Shown: positions 7,486 to 15,416, counted from the stretch's first letter. The stretch is 47,737 nt of DNA from Akkermansia sp. (GCA_030536145.1 JAUNQN010000021.1:1-47737); one strand, 5' to 3'. The notes: generated by a model from the sequence alone, not told the origin. Numbers and translations: made by a program.

Positions 7486-8225
7486 ACACAGCCATCCAGA
7501 CATTCCTTTCCCCCGCCGGGAAAGACATCCGAGCCATGGTGATTGACGGCGAGCCGTGGTTCGTCGGCAAGGACGTGGCTACTGCTCTCGGCTACATCGA
7601 GGTCGGGAGAGCCATACGCCAGCACTGTGACGACGGGGGTGCGAAACGCACCCCCCTTCAAACCGCAGGGGGACTGCAGGAAGTGCGCCTCATCAACGAG
7701 GGCGACGTATACTCGCTCATCTTCGGCTCCCGTCTGCCGGAGGCCAAGGCGTTCAAGCGCTGGGTGACACATGAGGTACTGCCCGCCATACGCAAGGACG
7801 GCGGCTACATGGTTGCCACGCCGGAGGAAACGCCCGAGCAGCTCATGGCGCGGGCCCTCCAAGTGGCCCAGGCCACGCTGGCCCGCAAGGAAAAGGAGCT
7901 GGAGGAAGCGCGTCCCAAGGTCACCTTTGCCGATGCCGTGGCGGACTCCGAGTCCACCTGCCTTGTTGGCGAGCTTGCCAAGCTCATCAAGCAGAACGGC
8001 GTGGATATTGGCCAGAACCGCCTGTTTGCATGGCTCCGCAAGAACGGCTACCTGATGAAGAACAACGTCCCCACCCAGCGGGCCATGGAGCAGAAGCTCT
8101 TTCACGTCCTGGAGCGGACCATCATGAACCCGGACGGCAGCTCCCGTATCGTGCGCACCCCCAAGGTCACAGGCAAGGGGCAGCTCCACTTCATCAACCT
8201 CTTTGTCGGAAAGGAGGGCAAGTGA
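7482..8225 (+). CDS. Phage antirepressor, BRO-N plus KilAC domains (247 aa)
   Basis: Residues 1-110 are a BRO/ANT N-terminal domain (GEPWFVGKDVATALGY, later KAFKRWVTHEVLPAIRKDGGY). Residues about 135-247 are a KilAC DNA-binding domain (VDIGQNRLFAWLRKNGYL, then NPDGSSRIVRTPKVTGKGQ). Such proteins relieve repression of phage lytic genes or otherwise regulate early transcription. GGAAAGGAGG lies just before the ATG, and the start overlaps the preceding stop. The intact antirepressor argues for a temperate lifestyle, although the matching repressor is not in the window. Confidence 0.9.
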   Translation: MNTAIQTFLSPAGKDIRAMVIDGEPWFVGKDVATALGYIEVGRAIRQHCDDGGAKRTPLQTAGGLQEVRLINEGDVYSLIFGSRLPEAKAFKRWVTHEVLPAIRKDGGYMVATPEETPEQLMARALQVAQATLARKEKELEEARPKVTFADAVADSESTCLVGELAKLIKQNGVDIGQNRLFAWLRKNGYLMKNNVPTQRAMEQKLFHVLERTIMNPDGSSRIVRTPKVTGKGQLHFINLFVGKEGK

Positions 8226-8440
8226 ACACGGAAGGCCTTGACCTGTACCCGGTGCAGGAGCTCTCCAGCGTGGGCAACCGCGAGGAGTTCGGCATCCCGG
8301 ACAATCCCCTCGGCAACGCGGTGTGCGGGTTCCGCCTGGCCTGGGGCTGGGTGGAGGGCGAGCTCCAGCCCTGCATCATCCATCCCGGCCTCTCCTACCC
8401 CGGATTCCGGCCCGCAACCAGGAAGGAGGTCACCCGATGA
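8222..8440 (+). CDS. Early hypothetical protein (72 aa)
   Basis: A GTG start overlaps the antirepressor stop (GTGA) and is preceded by GGAAAGGAGG with good spacing, which decides the start. The product opens VNTEGLDLYPVQELSSVGNR and has a central tryptophan-rich strand (FRLAWGWVEGELQ). No family is recognised. Tight packing between the two KilAC-containing proteins suggests a regulatory accessory role. Confidence 0.6.
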   Translation: MNTEGLDLYPVQELSSVGNREEFGIPDNPLGNAVCGFRLAWGWVEGELQPCIIHPGLSYPGFRPATRKEVTR

Positions 8441-8766
8441 TGCCCGAACCCGACATCACCATCTCCCAGTTCACCGAGAACCTGTCCCTGTGGGGCTGCG
8501 ACCTGACCATGCAGGAAGTGCTGGTGTGGCTGCGCTCCCGCGGCTACCTGCTGAGCGGCTTCGACATGAGCTGGAACGCACCCTCCGAGCTTTGCGAGGA
8601 GCTGGGCCTGCTGGCCACGGAGCAGACCTTCTGCTACAACGAGGACGGCAGCGTCAGCAGCCGCCGCGAGACAGTCGTGACTCCAAAGGGCCGGGATTAC
8701 TTCACGCCCCGCCTGGTCAAGTACGCCAATGCCAACGCCGGAAAGGAGGGCCACCACCATGTGTGA
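8437..8766 (+). CDS. Free-standing KilAC-like DNA-binding protein (109 aa)
   Basis: The sequence follows the KilAC pattern seen in the antirepressor upstream: LTMQEVLVWLRSRGYLL, then a Ser/Ala/Pro segment, then GLLATEQTF, NEDGSV and VTPKGRDYF. It therefore appears to be a KilAC domain with no BRO or ANT partner domain. The start overlaps the previous stop and GGAAGGAGG lies upstream. It may compete with the full antirepressor for the same DNA sites or heterodimerise with it. The C-terminus ends in a histidine run (EGHHHV). Confidence 0.6.
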   Translation: MMPEPDITISQFTENLSLWGCDLTMQEVLVWLRSRGYLLSGFDMSWNAPSELCEELGLLATEQTFCYNEDGSVSSRRETVVTPKGRDYFTPRLVKYANANAGKEGHHHV

Positions 8767-8881
8767 TTGGATATTCATTCTGCTGATGGTGGCATTCCTC
8801 ATTCCTTGCATCGTCGAAATGCTGTGGGGTGCCATAGAGCCCATCATCCGCTATTTCAGCGAGAAAGGAGGCCGGAAATGA
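8759..8881 (+). CDS. Small single-pass membrane protein (40 aa)
   Basis: The frame reads MCDWIFILLMVAFLIPCIVE, then EMLWGAIEPIIRYFSEKGGRK. One hydrophobic helix (residues 4-26) is followed by a short charged tail. It starts 8 bases before the end of the KilAC-like gene, has GGAAAGGAGG upstream, and ends overlapping the DNA polymerase start (ATGA). Coupling on both sides and a strong ribosome site make it a convincing micro-gene. Function unknown; superinfection exclusion or host-membrane interference is possible. Confidence 0.65.
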   Translation: MCDWIFILLMVAFLIPCIVEMLWGAIEPIIRYFSEKGGRK

Positions 8882-10638
8882 TGACCTACGCCATCGACTT
8901 CGAGACCTACTACGACAAGAAGGTGAGCATCGGCGAGCTGGGCATCCACCACTATCTCCGGCACTACGATTGCGAAATCTACATGGTGTCCATCTATTCC
9001 GACGAGGCCGGCTTCTCCTATGTGGGGGAGCCGGCTGGCGTGGACTGGCATGTCCTGCACGGCCAGCGGATTGTCGCGCACAATGCCCGCTTTGACCGCG
9101 CCTGCTTCCTGCGCTTGCAGGAGCTGGGGGTGATTCCCGCCGACGTGGTGCCGGGAGAGTGGGTCTGCACGGCGGATATGGCGAGCGCATTGTCCGTAGG
9201 CAGGAGCCTCAAGGAAGCCGTTGCCACCCTGCTCGGCATGGACATCAGCAAGAAGACCCGCACCGACATGTGCGGGCTGAACTGGGAGCAGCTCAAGGAA
9301 AAGGGCATGGCCGAGGAGGTGGCCACCTACTGCCTCAAGGATGCCTGGCTCTGCCACCGGCTCTGGGCGGGGTATTCCCACCTGTGGACGGAGCGCGAGC
9401 GCAAGCTCTCACAGCTCACCCGCGACATGTGCGACTACGGCGTGTATGTGGACTCCGGCCTTGTGCAGGAGGGCCGCCTTGCGCTCCTGGGCGTGATGGA
9501 AGCCGCTGCGAACCTTATTCCCTGGGCGGCAAACCCGGACAACCCCATCCTCTCGCCCAAGCTACTGCGTGCCGAGTGCGACAAGGTGGGGATTACGGCC
9601 CCGTCCAGCCTGGCTGCGGATTCCGAGGAATGCGCCGCATGGGAGGAGAAGTACGGTGCCACCTACCCCTGGGTCGGCGCTATGCGCGACTACCGCAGGG
9701 CCAACACCCTGTGCAAGAAGCTCGACACGCTGGCCTCCCGCATACGCGAGGACGGCACGTTCTCATACGGACTGAAGTATTTCGGGGCGCACACGGGCCG
9801 CTGGAGCGGGGATGCCGGGTTCAACGTGCAGAACATGCCGCGCACGGCCATGTTCGGCGTGGACATGCGTAGGATGATAATTCCCCGCCCCGGTTGCACC
9901 TTTGTGATTTCCGACCTGGGGCAGATTGAGCAGCGCGTCCTTTCGTGGCTGGCAGGCGACAACGCCATGATGGAGCTGCTGGCGACAGGTGTGTCCGTCT
10001 ACGAGGCCCACGCCCGCGCCACCATGGGCTACACCGGGACCGAGCCTCTCAAGCACGCCGCCCCCGACCTCTACCGCCTGGCCAAAGCCCGCGTCCTGGG
10101 CCTTGGCTACGGGGCCGGGCCGTCCGTGTTCCCGGCCATTGCCAAGGTGATGGCCGGACTTGAGGTGAAGCCGCTGGAGGCACAGCGGATCGTGCGCGAG
10201 TTCCGCAACTCGAACCCGCTCATCTGCCAGCTTTGGACCAAGCTGGAGCGCGCCCTGTCCCTGACCAAGTCCGGGGCGGATTTCACTCTCCCGCTGCCGA
10301 GCGGCCGCATGCTCTACTACCGCCGTGTTACCCGGACCCCCAAGGGTCTGACTGCCGAGGTACAGGGCAAGCGGCAGGCCTTCTTCGGCGGCAAGCTCGC
10401 GGAGAACCTGTCCTCCGCTACTGCCCGTGATGTGCTGGGCGACATTCTCCTCCGGCTGGATTCAGCAGGCTACCGGGTCGTGATGCACATTCACGACGAG
10501 GTGGTGGTGGAAGTGCCCATTGAGCAGGCCGAGGCCGCAGCAGAGGCCGTCACGAGAATCATGACCACCACCCCCGACTGGCTGGAGGGGCTTCCTTTGA
10601 CAGCCGAAACAATTATATCCCCACACTACACCAAGTAA
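8878..10638 (+). CDS. Family A DNA polymerase, phage type (586 aa)
   Basis: The N-terminal 3'-5' exonuclease opens with AIDFETYYDKK (Exo I, Asp-X-Glu). The polymerase domain has motif A SDLGQIEQRVLSW, motif B around RLAKARVLGLGYG and motif C HDEVVVEV. The length is typical of phage PolA-like enzymes. It replicates phage DNA together with the primase/helicase encoded 6 bases downstream. The start (ATGATG) is set by AAAGGAGG upstream and overlaps the stop of the small membrane protein. All catalytic motifs look intact. Confidence 0.92.
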   Translation: MMTYAIDFETYYDKKVSIGELGIHHYLRHYDCEIYMVSIYSDEAGFSYVGEPAGVDWHVLHGQRIVAHNARFDRACFLRLQELGVIPADVVPGEWVCTADMASALSVGRSLKEAVATLLGMDISKKTRTDMCGLNWEQLKEKGMAEEVATYCLKDAWLCHRLWAGYSHLWTERERKLSQLTRDMCDYGVYVDSGLVQEGRLALLGVMEAAANLIPWAANPDNPILSPKLLRAECDKVGITAPSSLAADSEECAAWEEKYGATYPWVGAMRDYRRANTLCKKLDTLASRIREDGTFSYGLKYFGAHTGRWSGDAGFNVQNMPRTAMFGVDMRRMIIPRPGCTFVISDLGQIEQRVLSWLAGDNAMMELLATGVSVYEAHARATMGYTGTEPLKHAAPDLYRLAKARVLGLGYGAGPSVFPAIAKVMAGLEVKPLEAQRIVREFRNSNPLICQLWTKLERALSLTKSGADFTLPLPSGRMLYYRRVTRTPKGLTAEVQGKRQAFFGGKLAENLSSATARDVLGDILLRLDSAGYRVVMHIHDEVVVEVPIEQAEAAAEAVTRIMTTTPDWLEGLPLTAETIISPHYTK

Positions 10639-10644
10639 CCCGCC

Positions 10645-13218
10645 ATGGAAACCAATCCCAACATTCAATCCTTCCACTCCCCCGCCGCCCAGTCAACCGA
10701 CTGGGCTGCGGTGCGTTCCTTTTACCTCACCTGCCGCAGCTACAAGCAGACGGCGGAGCATTTCGGAATCAACGAGAACACAATCAAAGCCAAGGTTCGC
10801 CGTGGAAATTGGCTCAAGGATGCACCTGCACCCTCGTCCGAAGGTGCAGATTTGGAGGTGCAAGGTGCAGAAAGCGCACCTTCAAACCTAGTCCGAGGTG
10901 CAGATTCGGAGGTGCAAGGTGCAGAAATTGCACCTTCAAATCTGGTTCAAGGTGCAGAAATTGCACCTCCTGATGCACCTCCGTCCCCCGCCTTGTCCCC
11001 CGCCACCGAGTCTGCTGCGCGAGGCATCCTGCTGCCCTGCATATCCAACTTCCAGGACCAGGAAGTGAAGATGTCCGCCCCCTGGGCAACCTCCATCCGC
11101 GCCCGGAGCACCTATGTTGCCAAGCCCGTGTTCAAGGCCTACCTCACCAAGGCGGACACGAGGGACTGCCTGTTCAGCGGCATACGCGGCATGAGCCCCA
11201 ACCTGCGCGTGAGCCACCAGAATCCCCCCGCCGCCATCATGGCCGTGGTGGCCGACTACGACACCCCCATGACGGACGAGGAGCGGCAGAAGAAGCTGGC
11301 AAGGCTCACCCACAAGCCCAATTTCATCGCGCGTTCGTTCTCCGGCGGCACGCGTGCGGTGTGGCTGCTGGAGAAGCCGCTGCCGCTGATGCCGGGAGAC
11401 GAGATGGTGCAGGCCCTCCTGCGCACCATTGCGCGCGAGCTGAGCGTCACGCGTGCGTTCGGCCCGGTCGATGCCAATGCCTTCTACAACACGAGCCAGT
11501 ATTACCACGCCGGCTGGGAGTGGGTGGAGACGGGCGCGGCCCCGGTCCCCGCCAACCTCTCGATTCTCTGGCTGGACGCAGCCCTGAAAAAGAGCCGGGA
11601 CTCCCGCCAGGGCATTGAGATTCCCCTCGACCGCGTATGGGCGGAAATGGAGAGGCGCGGCTGGGCCGGACGCTGGGGCGGCGAGTTCGGGATAGGCTCG
11701 CGCGGCGTGCGCTTCTGGGACGAGACTGCCGACAACCCCACCGCCGCCATCGTCACCGAGACGGGCATGGTGTGCTTCACCGGGCACCGCCCGTTCATGT
11801 CGTGGGAGGCCATCTTCGGCAAGGGGATAGTGGACGAATACCGGGCCGACACCCTCGGCAAGGCCCTGTCGGAGTGCTATTTCGTCAACAACACGTTCTA
11901 CGTCTACCACGATTTCCAGGGCGGGGACGGGGCCTCCACGCCCGGCTGGCTGACGCTCAACCGGCAGGGGTTCGAGCTGATGGCCGCCGAGAAATACGGC
12001 CTCGGAACCAAGGCGGAAAAGGACGGCGGGGAAAGCCCGGTAAAGCAGCTCATGGCCAAAATCATCACGCTCAATGCCTTGCCGTCCGCCTGCCCGCTCA
12101 TCTACCGGAAGGAGCGCATCGTCCATGTGCAGAACGAGCCCCGCCTCAACACCAGCTTCCTGCGGGTCCACGAGCCCGATGCGGACAAGGGGAGGAGCTG
12201 GGGCGACGGCTTCCCATGGATTGCGTCGTTCATGGAGAGGCTTTTCCCGGACATCATCCAGCGTGAGCGCTTCATGGCGGCCTGGGCCTGGGCGTACCGC
12301 AACGCCTACTACGGCCACCCGCGCAACGGGCACACCCTCTTTGTCGCGGGCGGCGTGGGCGCGGGCAAGAACTTCCTGACCGACTGCCTGTACGGCCCGT
12401 CCATGGGCGGCTGCGCCGACGCAAGCGAGTATATCCTTGGCCAGACCCGCTTCAACGAGCACCTGATGGGCGTGGGCGTGTGGACCCTCAACGACACCGT
12501 GACCAAGGGCGACTACAAGGAGCGCGCCCAGTTCGCCAAGGCCCTCAAGAAGATGTCAGCCAACCACCTGCACATGTGCGAGGGCAAGTTCAAGAACGCG
12601 TCCGGCATCTACTGGAGCGGGCGCATCATCGTGACGCTCAACACCGACCCCGACTCCCTCCAGATGCTGCCTGACATCGAGCTCTCCAACCGCGACAAAA
12701 TCAGCCTGTTCAAGACCACCGACACCCCCATGGACGATGCCGGGGGCAGGAAGAAGGCGGCAGCGGAGATGGGTGCGCTCTGCGCGTTCCTGCTCAACTG
12801 GGAGCTGCCGGAACATTGCCGTGGCGATGCCCGCTGGGGCGTGCGCAACTTCCTGCACCCGGAGCTGCTGGCTGAGGCCATGGAATCCGGCTCCTCCTCC
12901 TCGTTCCGCGAGATACTGACGCTGTTCGTGAAAAGCATGTTCGATGCGGACAAGGCGCTGGAGGCGCTGGAGGGCAGCGCGACATGGTTCATGCAGCAGA
13001 TGATGCTGACGGACGGCGTGAGCGGCATGCTTCACGGCGAGGTGAATGCGCGCAGCATGGGGCGGCGGCTGGGCGCGCTGGCAAGCTCCGGCGACTACCC
13101 CATCGTGCCCAGGAGGAAAGCCCGCGAGCGGATATGGCACATCGGACGCAAGGAGTTCATGGACTATCTCGAGAACCCCGCAGAGGAAGGAGGACTGGAT
13201 GAGCTCTGCCCGTTTTGA
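10645..13218 (+). CDS. Phage primase-helicase with N-terminal HTH (857 aa)
   Basis: The N-terminus is a helix-turn-helix (residues about 15-55: WAAVRSFYLTCRSYKQTAEH, then FGINENTIKAKVRRGNW). A low-complexity linker (about 60-115) is encoded by the GGTGCA repeats. Residues about 120-330 resemble a phage primase domain. A C-terminal P-loop ATPase has Walker A GGVGAGKN near residue 570, in the VirE/DUF5906-like superfamily 3 class. It should prime and unwind phage DNA beside the family A polymerase. The HTH plus repeat-coding linker recalls replication initiators that bind an origin within their own gene. Confidence 0.8.
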   Translation: METNPNIQSFHSPAAQSTDWAAVRSFYLTCRSYKQTAEHFGINENTIKAKVRRGNWLKDAPAPSSEGADLEVQGAESAPSNLVRGADSEVQGAEIAPSNLVQGAEIAPPDAPPSPALSPATESAARGILLPCISNFQDQEVKMSAPWATSIRARSTYVAKPVFKAYLTKADTRDCLFSGIRGMSPNLRVSHQNPPAAIMAVVADYDTPMTDEERQKKLARLTHKPNFIARSFSGGTRAVWLLEKPLPLMPGDEMVQALLRTIARELSVTRAFGPVDANAFYNTSQYYHAGWEWVETGAAPVPANLSILWLDAALKKSRDSRQGIEIPLDRVWAEMERRGWAGRWGGEFGIGSRGVRFWDETADNPTAAIVTETGMVCFTGHRPFMSWEAIFGKGIVDEYRADTLGKALSECYFVNNTFYVYHDFQGGDGASTPGWLTLNRQGFELMAAEKYGLGTKAEKDGGESPVKQLMAKIITLNALPSACPLIYRKERIVHVQNEPRLNTSFLRVHEPDADKGRSWGDGFPWIASFMERLFPDIIQRERFMAAWAWAYRNAYYGHPRNGHTLFVAGGVGAGKNFLTDCLYGPSMGGCADASEYILGQTRFNEHLMGVGVWTLNDTVTKGDYKERAQFAKALKKMSANHLHMCEGKFKNASGIYWSGRIIVTLNTDPDSLQMLPDIELSNRDKISLFKTTDTPMDDAGGRKKAAAEMGALCAFLLNWELPEHCRGDARWGVRNFLHPELLAEAMESGSSSSFREILTLFVKSMFDADKALEALEGSATWFMQQMMLTDGVSGMLHGEVNARSMGRRLGALASSGDYPIVPRRKARERIWHIGRKEFMDYLENPAEEGGLDELCPF
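10820..10981 (+). repeat. Array of about 12 GGTGCA/TGCACC hexamers inside the primase-helicase gene
   Basis: The hexamer occurs in both orientations through this 160-bp stretch, often as GGTGCAGAAATTGCACC-type imperfect palindromes. The longer unit (AGGTGCAGA, then GAGGTGCAAGGTGCAGAAA) is tandemly repeated from about 10842 and again from 10897. The encoded peptide (GAD-EVQGAE-APSNLV repeats) looks disordered, so selection may act on the DNA. Candidate iterons of a replication origin. Confidence 0.65.
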
Positions 13219-13489
13219 ACCCTGTGACATGTGTCGTTTGGCAAGCCCCTCCGGGAATAACGTCATGGCATTTTGTCATCGCCTCAACTCCTGCAACCTT
13301 AACGAATTGCAAGAACGGATGACATTTGTGACATTATTTTTCCCTGAATCTATATATAGGAAAAATGAATACAGTGAAAAACAGGAAAAAACAAATTCAT
13401 GTATATATATAGGGGGATATGGAGGCGATGTCGTCATGTCACATGTCACACCCCCCAGCCGGAAAGGAGGACGCCATGGCCGGTGGTGA
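13199..13489 (+). CDS. Hypothetical cysteine-containing protein (96 aa)
   Basis: The ATG overlaps the primase end by 20 bases and is preceded by AGGAAGGAGG, which is the main reason to accept it. The product begins MSSARFEPCDMCRLASPSG and has cysteines at CDMC, CHRLNSC and further on, so a small metal-binding module is conceivable. The second half is read through an AT-rich tract with TGTCAC/GTGACA motifs and its composition is unusual, so a shorter product or a noncoding function for that tract is possible. No family is recognised. Confidence 0.45.
   Translation: MSSARFEPCDMCRLASPSGNNVMAFCHRLNSCNLNELQERMTFVTLFFPESIYRKNEYSEKQEKTNSCIYIGGYGGDVVMSHVTPPSRKGGRHGRW
13222..13450. other. AT-rich island with TGTCAC/GTGACA motifs
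   Basis: TGTGACATGTGTC (from 13223), GATGACATTTGTGACAT (from 13319) and a CATGTCACATGTCACA run (from 13434) bracket a strongly AT-rich tract (about 13325-13415, including TATATATA runs) in an otherwise GC-rich genome. It could be an origin melting region, an operator cluster or a promoter. It follows the primase gene directly. Confidence 0.4.
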
Positions 13490-14087
13490 CCGCTACTCGA
13501 CAGGCTTCGGCAAGCGATGCCGCCAATACCGGGCCGCCTACGCCTCCCCGGAAGCCCGTGCCTGGATAGCCGGGCTCTCCCCCGCCGAAAGGGAGAAGGC
13601 GCAGCGCCTGGGGCTGCTGGAGCCGCTTGAGGACAACGGCGGCTCCGCCTCCGGCCCGCCTTTTGACACACCCCGCAGGGATGTAGTGGAAGCAATCGAT
13701 TCAGTCATGGCCCAGCCGTTCTGTGATTTGGACGGCAACAGCGAAAGCCCCTCCGCCATCCCGGCGGAGGGGTGGATAGCCGTGTTCCGCGACATGAAAC
13801 CCGGCGACGCCTTCCCGGAGGAGGCGCGGGCCTTCCTGGAGCAAGGCGGCAATCCCCGCTTGCGCTGGGCCTGTGTCTGCTTCCTGCTGGGGCGCGACAG
13901 CTGCGCCAAGCTCGCCCGCTCCGTCGGCATGAGCAAGCAGGCTTTCCACTACCACGTCCGCCAGTTGCAGAAGCAGCTCGGCCTCCCGCCTATGGGCAAG
14001 CAGAAGTGCGGCAAGGCCCGCCGCTCGTACCGCCTGGCCAACCGCCGGAAAGGTCACGCAACAGTCGATTTTGACACCGAACAATAG
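13476..14087 (+). CDS. HTH DNA-binding protein (203 aa)
   Basis: The start is fixed by GGAAAGGAGG 5 bases upstream of the ATG. Residues about 145-175 form a helix-turn-helix (CAKLARSVGMSKQAFHYHVR) followed by a very basic C-terminus (KQKCGKARRSYRLANRRKGH). The N-terminal part (YSTGFGKRCRQYRAAYASPE) is basic and helical. It may be a regulator of the following units or a small terminase-like DNA-binding protein; a regulator is favoured because a separate terminase small subunit exists at 17.3 kb. A copy of the TTTTGACAC element lies inside the gene (13663), with an in-frame GTG at 13686 that could give a shorter isoform. Confidence 0.6.
   Translation: MAGGDRYSTGFGKRCRQYRAAYASPEARAWIAGLSPAEREKAQRLGLLEPLEDNGGSASGPPFDTPRRDVVEAIDSVMAQPFCDLDGNSESPSAIPAEGWIAVFRDMKPGDAFPEEARAFLEQGGNPRLRWACVCFLLGRDSCAKLARSVGMSKQAFHYHVRQLQKQLGLPPMGKQKCGKARRSYRLANRRKGHATVDFDTEQ
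13663..13688 (+). promoter_or_regulatory. Late-type TTGACA element, internal to the 203-aa gene
   Basis: TTGACA starts at 13663 and the downstream GGGATGT follows at the usual distance. An in-frame GTG lies at 13686-13688, 23 bases after the start of TTGACA. It is the only copy inside a recognised gene. Confidence 0.45.
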
Positions 14088-14097
14088 GCTAGCCATG
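14071..14097 (+). promoter_or_regulatory. Late-type TTGACA element before the ParB-like gene
   Basis: TTGACA at 14071-14076 is followed by AGGCTAGCC and the ATG at 14095 (24 bases). It overlaps the end of the 203-aa gene and is one of the less perfect copies. Confidence 0.45.
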
Positions 14098-14973
14098 GAA
14101 ACCGAACAAATCACAGAAGTAGATACCCTCGCCTCCGCCCCCGCCGATTCTAGTCGTCGTGTTAACACGACATCTAGCTTGGCCTCGGCTGATTCTGGTT
14201 GTCGTGTTAACACGACAAGCTCCCCTGACTCGGCTGATTCTAGTTGTCCTGTTAACGGGACATCTAGGATGCTGCCCGGCCTTATAGAGTCCGGCGTGAC
14301 CGGAATCTTGATGAGCGGCAATGGCCTTATCATCAGCCGTGAGGACATCACGGCGGAGGACTACAACGCAGTATTCCGCACCGTGCTCTCCATCCACAAG
14401 TCAAGCTGCTGGCTGCTGGGTGACGTCCTGCTGATGGGCGAGCGTTGCTGGGGCAACCGCCATACCGCCAGCAAGTACGAGGAAGCCATGCAGGCAACCG
14501 GGCTTTCCCGTAGCACGCTGCGCGACATCGTGATGACCTGCAAGAAGTTCCCGGTGGAGAAGCGACACGCAAGCCTGTCCTTTACGCACCACCAGGAGAT
14601 TGCCCGCACCGATGCCGACCCGGACCAGCGCGAGGAAGTCCTGCAAAAGGCCGCCGAGGAGAAGCTGTCCTGCTCCGCCCTGCGCAAGCAACTGCACCAG
14701 ACGACATTCACGCCGGAGCCGGAGGTTGACCTCAGCCGCCCGCCTGTCGGTGAAGAACCCGACCGCCTGGGGATTCTGGACCTGCCGGAACGCGTCAGCC
14801 CCGATGCACCGCCCAGATGGGATGCCCTGAACTTCGGCAAGTGGGCCGCCAAGCAGAAGCCCGCCACCTACACCGCCGAGCAATGCGAGGCCGCGCTGGA
14901 CCTGCTGGAGCCGCTGCTGGCCTACCACAAGCAGGTGCAGGCACGCCTTGACGAGCTGGGCGAATCCGCCTGA
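14095..14973 (+). CDS. ParB-like DNA-binding protein carrying palindromic repeats in its own gene (292 aa)
   Basis: Residues about 100-200 match a small family of ParB-like regulators: LLGDVLLMGERCWG, then ATGLSRSTLRDIVMTCKKFP, then LSFTHHQEIA and EEKLSCSALRKQL. The middle segment is the helix-turn-helix. The first 60 residues are a Ser/Thr/Ala-rich repeat (DSS-R-VNTTSS) encoded by three palindromic DNA units. The C-terminal 60 residues form a helical domain. The protein may bind the palindromes within its own gene for autoregulation, partition or replication control. No ParA partner is seen nearby. Confidence 0.65.
   Translation: METEQITEVDTLASAPADSSRRVNTTSSLASADSGCRVNTTSSPDSADSSCPVNGTSRMLPGLIESGVTGILMSGNGLIISREDITAEDYNAVFRTVLSIHKSSCWLLGDVLLMGERCWGNRHTASKYEEAMQATGLSRSTLRDIVMTCKKFPVEKRHASLSFTHHQEIARTDADPDQREEVLQKAAEEKLSCSALRKQLHQTTFTPEPEVDLSRPPVGEEPDRLGILDLPERVSPDAPPRWDALNFGKWAAKQKPATYTAEQCEAALDLLEPLLAYHKQVQARLDELGESA
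14146..14262 (+). repeat. Three 45-bp tandem repeats with GTTAAC-centred palindromes
   Basis: GTCGTGTTAACACGAC is perfect at 14156-14171 and 14201-14216; the second extends to a 20-bp palindrome, 14199-14218. A third, degenerate copy (TGTCC...GGACA around GTTAAC) lies at 14245-14262. Spacing is 45 bp and each unit begins GATTCT. Likely binding sites for the protein encoded by this gene. Confidence 0.75.
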
Positions 14974-14981
14974 CGTGCCTT

Positions 14982-15009
14982 TTGACACGCCCCCATAGGT
15001 GTCGGGATG
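14982..15009 (+). promoter_or_regulatory. Late-type TTGACA element downstream of the ParB-like gene
   Basis: TTGACA at 14982-14987 is followed by CATAGGTGTCGGG and an ATG at 15007 (25 bases). It leads into a 14-codon reading frame and a doubtful 122-aa frame, so it may mark a transcript whose function is not coding. Confidence 0.4.
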
Positions 15010-15051
15010 ACATCTCACGAGCATCCCGGCACCCCTCCCCATCCGATATGA
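15007..15051 (+). CDS. Possible 14-aa leader peptide
   Basis: The frame reads MTSHEHPGTPPHPI and its stop overlaps the ATG of the next frame (ATGA at 15048). It begins where the other copies of the TTGACA element have their genes. The His/Pro-rich composition could pause ribosomes. There is no independent evidence of translation. Confidence 0.25.
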   Translation: MTSHEHPGTPPHPI

Positions 15052-15416
15052 CCTCCGCCCCCTCCAGCACCAGCCCCTGCACCCCATCGGGAGCCTGTCC
15101 GCCAGGCCGCCGACAAGGGTGGCTTCCGCTGCGCAACCGGGGCATTGCCAAGGCCTTGCAGCGGCGCTCCACGGCCCGTCCAGGGGCCCAAAAAGGCGAT
15201 TTTGGCCTCTCCCGACGGCCTCGAAATCGTCATAAGGAATCTATTTACAACGAGTTGCGAGACTTGCCCCGGCTGCTGCGCGCGCGGTTCCCACGCACGG
15301 CATTTTTTCCCCATTCCCACTTGAAACGCGGTTCCAGGGCCGCTGAGGCCCCCTCACCGGCGAACCAGCAAGCACATGTCGAACGCTTGATTTTCAAGGA
15401 TTTACAGGGCGCGTGA
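15048..15416 (+). CDS. Doubtful hypothetical reading frame (122 aa)
   Basis: It is coupled to the 14-codon frame by an ATGA overlap, but its composition (Ser/Pro-rich start, then Arg-rich segments such as LSRRPRNRHKESIYNELRD) looks like chance coding. It overlaps the TTCCCAC repeats. No family is recognised and no Shine-Dalgarno is present. It is kept only because it follows the late-type element. Confidence 0.2.
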   Translation: MTSAPSSTSPCTPSGACPPGRRQGWLPLRNRGIAKALQRRSTARPGAQKGDFGLSRRPRNRHKESIYNELRDLPRLLRARFPRTAFFPHSHLKRGSRAAEAPSPANQQAHVERLIFKDLQGA

